Source: Blasia pusilla
Taxonomy: Eukaryota; Marchantiophyta; Marchantiopsida; Blasiales
Reading direction: 5' to 3'
Assembly: GCA_050084515.1 (NCBI GenBank)
Contig: CM114274.1
Location: 42,222,001-42,286,000, forward strand
Length of the DNA: 64,000 nt
Shown: positions 58,186 to 64,000 of the stretch, piece after piece
Numbering within the stretch: the first letter of the stretch is position 1
Layout: the number at the start of each line of letters is the position of its first letter
The notes under the pieces: generated by a model
The model's input: the letters and a program-made list of their open reading frames with translations, nothing else
Databases searched by the model: none
Told to the model about the DNA's origin: nothing
Position numbers and translations under genes: made by a program

Positions 58186-59100
58186 CTGCTTGTCGTGCGC
58201 ATACACATCGCTACACAACATACATCGCTGTCACCGAACACACACACAAACACGCATGATCCCATGCTAACTCATGGCATCCAAACAACGAGACAAGAAG
58301 TACCAAAATATCTCCAATAAAGTAGGCTCCAATCTCTCTCTCCACCATCTCACACCATAGCTCTCAAAGGTGTGCACTCTCTCTCATGTCAAACCAAACC
58401 CACTTTCCTAATGAGAGGCTTGGGTTACACTCACAAGGCAAGGAACCATAGCTCCGCCGCCTCATGCCAAGAAGTTCAACAAAGAGAGAATGAGCTCTCA
58501 AGCTCTCTCTCCTTGAGGTATACCCCTCCCCTCTCCCAAGCTCTCTCCATGGTAACCTATTCTCCCAAGTCACCTCCTTGGCTCTTGACCTGATGTAGGA
58601 GGTCAAGGGCCACTAACCAAAAATAGTAAGTCAATCATATACTCAAAATGGTACTTACCTAAAATAGTAAGTTCCTCAATATGGTTCCAAATGAGCCGAA
58701 ACGAAGGGGAAACCTGTTATCTCAGCTTTCCAAGGGCCTCAGCTGGTCACCCTCGACCTATTGGGCGTGTCCTCCATTACTCATGAAGGCGCTCTATTAG
58801 ATCTCACCGATCTATCCTAAAAGACGTGACATGCTGCATTGGTAAGTAATTTCTACTGGGGATCCCAATCATGTAAAGTAGATGGTGTGGTGAAGAGTTT
58901 CTTGGAACACAACTAAACTCTTGCGCCTTGTGTGACAATGGGGATGAAACATCTAGTCATTACTTGGTCTCCTCGCAAAATTCACAATACACAGAGCAAT
59001 AGCATATGCTGATATTGCTAAGTTGGTAGCGCCAGAATTGTTCAAAACATTCAATAGCCTTGATTGCCCAAAGCTGCCTTCATTGCCCAAAGCTGCTCAC
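58028..59100. repeat. Tandem duplication of an RT-relic/R2 unit, first copy interrupted
   Basis: GGAACACAACTAAA followed by CTTGCGCCTTGTGTGACAAT begins both copies (58025 and 58914). Each runs through GCGCCAGAATTGTTCAA, CATTCAATAGCCTTGATT and CCCAAAGCTGC into R2 sequence (GGTAATTTCTATTGGGGATC). In the first copy the run is broken after CCCAAAGCTGC by the LTR-like element at 58191-58831 and resumes at 58838. Confidence 0.85.
58191..58831 (-). repeat. Solo LTR-like element nested in the duplicated unit
   Basis: It runs TGTCG to GACA (TG...CA on either strand). GCTGC flanks it at 58185-58189 and 58833-58837, consistent with a 5-bp target duplication offset by one T on each side. The uninterrupted second unit at 59090-59100 shows the empty site. 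The reverse complement aligns with 35334-36342. Confidence 0.85.
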
Positions 59101-59369
59101 TGGTAATTTCTATTGGGGATCCCAAATGGGTAAAGTAGATGGTGTGGTGAAGAGTTTCTTGCTTGACACTTGGAAGCTCCGCACAAACACATTTTTTGGT
59201 CAACACTCACACTATATGAGAGTGTCTCCCTCCTTTCATATGGTACCTTCTTCACTTGCTTCTCTCTCTTCATCCATCCGACTGCGCAGGGTCTATGGTT
59301 GCAAGGCATTACTTAATGAGTGGTGTCTGTCTCTCTCTCACATACACACTCGACTTCGGGACAAATTAT
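59100..59369 (+). repeat. Dispersed repeat R2, most complete plus-strand copy
   Basis: It aligns with SDR intron 2 at 48112-48374 from GGGATCCCAAATGGGTAAAG to the ACTTCGGGAC end. It adds a GCACAAACACATTTTTTGGT segment that the intron copy lacks. Confidence 0.85.
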
Positions 59370-59374
59370 AGGTA

Positions 59375-60190
59375 CATAGGACTGCCAACTCTCATTGCAC
59401 ATATCTCTAGATGTGCAAATTTGATTTATTAGAGGGATGTCCAAAAGTTAACCGGACTGTGACTCTTTCTCTAACGTGTCTCGATCCTAGGCAGGCCAAC
59501 ACTCAAGCTTTGAATCGACCTAACCTACCCGATGGAAAATCTTGATAGAGTTGGGATCCTACATCCGTCGCATGACTTCCGCACTGTCAATCATGAAATG
59601 AATTTACATCAATCTCTAGCGCAATAGGCTCGGAGGTCGGAAGATGAGCAATTTTGGCGACGGTGATTACAATATTCTGCTAGACTTTTGCAATTATGGT
59701 TCAAGTTTATGCGAATCCACAGAGCAAAATCTGGAAATGTAATTAGTAATTTGGGGCGAGTCTACTTCACAAGGTAGGAAGGAACATTAGATGGCATCCC
59801 TATAGCTACAACTACCTTCTCTGATGCCTCATGCAAAATCTTGGTCTCTCATTGAGTATAAATTGCATCAAACACACATGAAGTATCCCTATGCTACTTT
59901 TTCTATTGAATTTGAGAAAAAAATTGAAATTTTGAGCAATCTATGCACCATATTTTGACTCTACTAGCATACATTTGGAAGGGTATTGCTGAAAAAAGGG
60001 AGCTTAGAAGGCTCTTGCAGAAAGACGAGTAGGAATTTGTGCCTCCTCAAGTAGATCGTGAGGAGCTGCAAGAGAGTTTTTTCTTGCACTGTTTCGAGAG
60101 TTTTTGTGGGATCTTTGGACGAGACACAGGGAGAGGGGGACTTATAGATGTGAAGGCGCTCGGACTAGAGAGACTTACAGATTTCATGGC
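59375..60190. other. Unclassified sequence
   Basis: No recognised gene or repeat. Confidence 0.35.
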
Positions 60191-60191
60191 G

Positions 60192-60302
60192 CCGGGATGA
60201 GAAAGAGTACTCATTAAGTAGTGCCTGTCGTAGCCTTGCAACCATAGACGTCATGCCCCGGTTGAACAATGCTTGAGACTGGGATGGGTGTAGAGAGAGA
60301 CT
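60192..60302 (-). repeat. Dispersed repeat R2, partial inverted copy
   Basis: Its reverse complement contains ACACCCATCCCAGTCTCAAG and GGCACTACTTAATGAGTAC, both exact in the intron copy at 48250-48330. Confidence 0.85.
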
Positions 60303-60429
60303 TACGGATTTGAAGGCACAGTGAAAAAATGGTTCACTAGTTCCCAAACGCTCAACACGCGGGAGGATCTTTGAAGTAGAGAGACAACAATGTGGCTTGT
60401 TGAAATGTCAACACACTCTTGGTGTTTCA

Positions 60430-61640
60430 AATGCCTTGAATGCACTGCATTCCCTAACCCACAAGCTTCATTCCCCAACTCCCGAGCTCCAATGAGTGAA
60501 AAGTTTGTGTCACACTCTCTTCCGCGAACATGTGCACATTCTCACCAAAGGGACCCTGATTCTTCGTTGCGGCCATGGCGTCCTTGAGTCCCAATTGCCG
60601 CATCATCGACCAAGACCTCCACATTAGCATTTCTGTCGCGACCCTCATGACCAAACAAGTGCCAAGCGGAACATCGGAACATTAGCGGGCTCACGCTAAG
60701 ATGGTTTGCGTGTTGGAGTTGTCTCAAAGAGGAGACAAGAGACGAGATGCGAGCAAGGAGTTGCGTTTCAGGTGTTATGGTCGCGACTGAGAAACCTGGA
60801 CCAAACGCAGAATGAGACTTGGAAGAAGTCGAGTCGAAGAAGTGGGTTGCCAAAGGGAAGATCCGGATTTGGAACGCCACTAGCGTTTGAGAGTTTCGAC
60901 TGTATTTATGGCCATAACTTTTAGCGCCAAGATGCATTTGGAGCAAATAATGGTGCGTTGGAAAGCTTATGGAGATTTGGTTCAAACAATCCAAAGATCG
61001 CTGCAAACGCATAAGCAGCGGCCGAGATACAAACCGAAAACGACTGTAAGTGGAGTCGGGTTGAGGGCCACAATGAAGGGCCCGACCCTCTTTTCCCAAA
61101 GGAGGGGTTATTGGAGAACCCAGAAGTACTAGTAAGGGGAAGGTCTCGAGAGTGCTTGAACCCAAACCCCACTTTGGGCGCCGTGAGGCGGCTCAAGGGC
61201 ATGGAACTAACGAGTTTGGGGTTGGGTTGGAAAACTGCACCAAGTCCGGTGAGGTGATTTTAGACATCCCTCTTGGATTCCACCAGCGACTCAATTACTT
61301 GGGTCTCGGTTGGAACTCACCGAGGACCGTTGAACAGTTGGGATCGCTAGGCGCGCAAGCGCCGTTTCAGATCCTTGGACTAACCAGAAAGTTTGTTCCA
61401 AGTCTTGAAGGACTTGCCATGTGTTGGAAGCTAGGAATTAAGGTTGAGCTTGATGAGATGCCGAGTTGAGGACTCGGTGGGTTGGAACGCCGATTGGCCA
61501 AACCCGACTAACGAGAGTGCGTGTTTGGGTGCAGATCGGCGATGAGTTCGTGACCTACTGAACGCACGCTTCCGCAACACTAAAGATTGACGTTCAAGGA
61601 GAGTAGGGGCGCGACAATTTCCTTCCATGCTCCATCATTC
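60430..61640. other. GC-richer island with no recognised gene
   Basis: The composition shifts upward sharply compared with both flanks. The minus strand is open from 61165 to 60542 (207 codons), but the sequence is Ser/Leu/His-rich without a domain. The plus strand has phrases such as GGCCATAACTTTTAG and TGCGTTGGAAAGCTTATGGA that remind me of the leader or gag region of plant LTR elements. A transposon internal region is more likely than a host gene. Confidence 0.4.
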
Positions 61641-61799
61641 ACCACATGGGCAAGTAAGTACTCTTGTGATCCAATGTATGGCCCAATGATGGGGAGATCA
61701 AGGTTTACATCTCCTTTTCTCACTCTTTGGCTAAATTAACTACTACTCATTTTCAACAATCATGCCCAAAAATTATAAAACTTGTTCTAAAGGTAGAGA

Positions 61800-62760
61800 A
61801 GCCAAAGTGGAATTAAAGACATGATCTATCAAGATTCCTTCAAGCTATCATATGCTCTCTTAACCCCATTTCTTTCCTCCCTCCTTTCAACTATGATCCA
61901 AAAATTGCGGAACTTATTCCAAAGAGGACCCCAAGTGCCAAAAACAGCTACAAAAAGAAAATCTCCAAAGGACCACTCCCATATGGAAATAAAAATCCAA
62001 ATCCCTATAAAAGGTCTCCCATATTTTTTTTAAGCATGGGGTTTCAAAATGGCACATTGGAACCATTGAAGTTATGAATGGCTTTAATTCAAAGGATTAT
62101 GGCAAGTTTCAACATTATCCATGGTAGGAACAAAAGATACCTCCATATGAACATGAAAATCAAATCAAGACTTGGAACAATCCAACTCAAAATCCTCCTC
62201 TTCCTTCTTAATCCCTCGTTTTCTCCCGTCCAAAAGTCAAGAAATTTTCCCAAATGGGCATTCCCACTCCATGAACACAAGAGAAAGAACAAAACTTAAA
62301 ATTATTATTCATATTTTTTGTTTGAGCATGGAGGCCAAAATGGCAACTAGGGATTTAGTTCAAATGCTTGTGGCAAGTTTTAACATCATCCAATGGTGGG
62401 AACAAAAGATACCTTGGTGAGAACATGAAAATCAAACAAAGATTTGAAAAAATCCAACTCAAAACCCTCCTCTTCCTTCTTTATCACTCTTTTAATATGT
62501 TTTCCCTCAACATGGGGTCCAAAGATTGCGAAACTTTTCCGAGAGGACCACTCCAACCCCAAGAACAAGGGAAAAAACAAAACTTCAAATGATCCCTCGT
62601 ACATTGAGATAAAAATCCTAAACCTTAAATAAGGTCTCCCAATTTTTTGTTTGAGCATGGGGACTAAAATGGTAGATCTGAAATGTTGAAGTTTGCAAGG
62701 GCTTTAATTTAAAGGCTTGTGCCAGGGTAAGGGCTAAAAACCATGCTAAGCTTCTCTCAC
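61800..62760. repeat. Three diverged tandem copies of a unit of about 290-330 bp
   Basis: The landmark AGCATGG followed by CAAAATGGCA or a variant recurs at about 62033, 62324 and 62654. Between them the same order of words appears: GGCAAGTTT, a CCATGGTAGGAACAAAAGAT or CAATGGTGGGAACAAAAGAT segment, GAACATGAAAATCAAA, CAATCCAACTCAAAATCCTC or relatives, and ACCACTCC. Overlapping open frames of 65-90 codons here are repeat artefacts. Confidence 0.85.
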
Positions 62761-62769
62761 ATCCTTTTT

Positions 62770-64000
62770 TTTTCCCTTCTCTTCAAACAAGAGTCTATAA
62801 AATGATAATTTGGCCATATATGTATATGGATAGTTGGAATTGGGAAGTACTAGTGTCTATGTGAAAGAGTGCTTCACAAAATGGATCAAAAGCATAGTAT
62901 GATGGGAGCATGAAATCATTAAAACACATAAGTCATTGTTTAGGTTTCACAATTACAACAAGTGTGATTAGCTATGACTAAAGGGTATTGCTAACTACTA
63001 GTATCATATGCAAATATATAGACTAGGTGAGTATCATGCCCCATATTTAAGGACTAAACTATTTAAGTTATATTTTGAGTCATTATTTTGGGCAGTCATT
63101 TAAATTTTAGTAGTTAAAATCATACATTTCTTCTATTCAGGTATCTTGGTTATTTAGGTTACCATATCGATCTTTCTTGTTCAAAGTGAATGTTCCAAGA
63201 TTCTTATCGGCATTCACGGATAAGGTTTAGTGTAATTTGCATATATGCCACCAATTGATATATATCTTATTATTTCCATTGTATTTTTTTTGCAAATTAT
63301 CCAAATATTATTTAGGTGGGATTAGTATCTACTTAGAGTCATGACCAAAACCAAAAAACTCCAACAAATTATGAAAAAACATTAGAAAGAAGTACACCTG
63401 GAAGGGAGAACATCAAGCAAATGATAGTGTGAGTATTGATCCTATTATATGAAAACCCATCATAATAAATGGATGATGGAGCATTTTATGAGAGAGACGA
63501 AAGACAAAGGATGGAAACATGATATTTATGATATGAAAGTATCTATCAAGGTCCCTCCTAATGTAGAATGGTATCTCCAAAATAGGATAATTGTGGGAAA
63601 TCAACAAAGAAAGGAAGGGAGACTCTCAAGTGAAATGGAGGAGACAACGCTATTCCAAATGAGTTCATAGTAGAAAAAAAATAGTAATTTTGTTGTGTTT
63701 AATATTGATGGGGTTACAAACATGACAACGAGTGATAATCTCGATAAATGCAAATAAGTACCCAGGCTGAGTTAAGCAACTAGTAGCATTGGAAAGAAAC
63801 AAGCTCATTTGGAGGGTTCTTTCAACATCTAAGGAATAGAAGTTGCACATGACATGTGAGCGAAGTGTTTCTACAAATATTGAATATCATTGAACGTAGT
63901 ATGGTAAGATGCTTTCAGGTAAGTAGTGCTAGCAATAACAAAAGTAAAGGATTACTTAGGTACTAGCTACAATCGGTTGCACACCATCCTACTTGAGAAA
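62770..64000. other. AT-rich end of the window, no recognised gene
   Basis: The frame at 63449-63670 (+) is open for 73 codons with no motif I know. Nothing else is supported. Confidence 0.35.

Noticed and set aside
60542-61165. 207-codon open frame on the minus strand
   Set aside because: No domain, no signal peptide and repeat-like composition. It is long because the local DNA is GC-rich and stop-poor.

Overview
The window reads as nuclear DNA of a land plant. It carries plant gene families (germin-like, STIG1-like, hevein-type chitin-binding), GT-AG introns, TATA boxes, a Copia retrotransposon primed by initiator-tRNA-Met, and LINE remnants. Genes are sparse: five loci in 64 kb, in a matrix of old repeats. 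A seedless plant such as a bryophyte is my guess from the low gene density and the LINE type. The sequence alone does not prove it.

Layout. 1-3992: AT-rich, no gene. 3993-8687: a complete but decayed Copia element, followed by a tail fragment of a sister copy (9563-9930). 9950-12800: a tandem repeat and unclassified sequence. 13.07-13.49 kb (-): a small secreted-protein gene broken by a 28-bp inverted duplication. 15.8-16.9 kb (-): a hevein plus EG45-like gene with an in-frame stop. 17-23 kb: no recognised gene; contains a hairpin, a perfect palindrome and a duplicated block. 23.6-24.8 kb (-): the 3' part of a LINE. 26.2-26.9 kb (-): an intact germin-like gene. 29.8-30.2 kb: four 106-bp tandem repeats. 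30.7-46.4 kb: a graveyard of gag fragments, solo LTRs, terminal-inverted-repeat elements and a second LINE 3' end. 47.2-50.8 kb (+): an intact four-exon short-chain dehydrogenase/reductase gene. 52.9-53.4 kb (-): an intact STIG1-like gene. 54-64 kb: further repeats, including a solo LTR nested in a tandem duplication.

The intact genes (germin-like, STIG1-like, SDR) and the two broken ones do not form a cluster or pathway. Four of the five encode predicted secreted or cell-wall proteins. The transposon open reading frames have decayed largely by changes that read as C-to-T (CAG/CAA/CGA to stop, Cys to Tyr in zinc knuckles), as expected for methylated, silenced DNA. The most informative events are the template-switch-like inverted duplication at 13.2 kb, the tandem expansion inside the LINE tail at 23.6 kb, a duplication across a splice acceptor at 50.4 kb, and the nested LTR at 58.2-58.8 kb.
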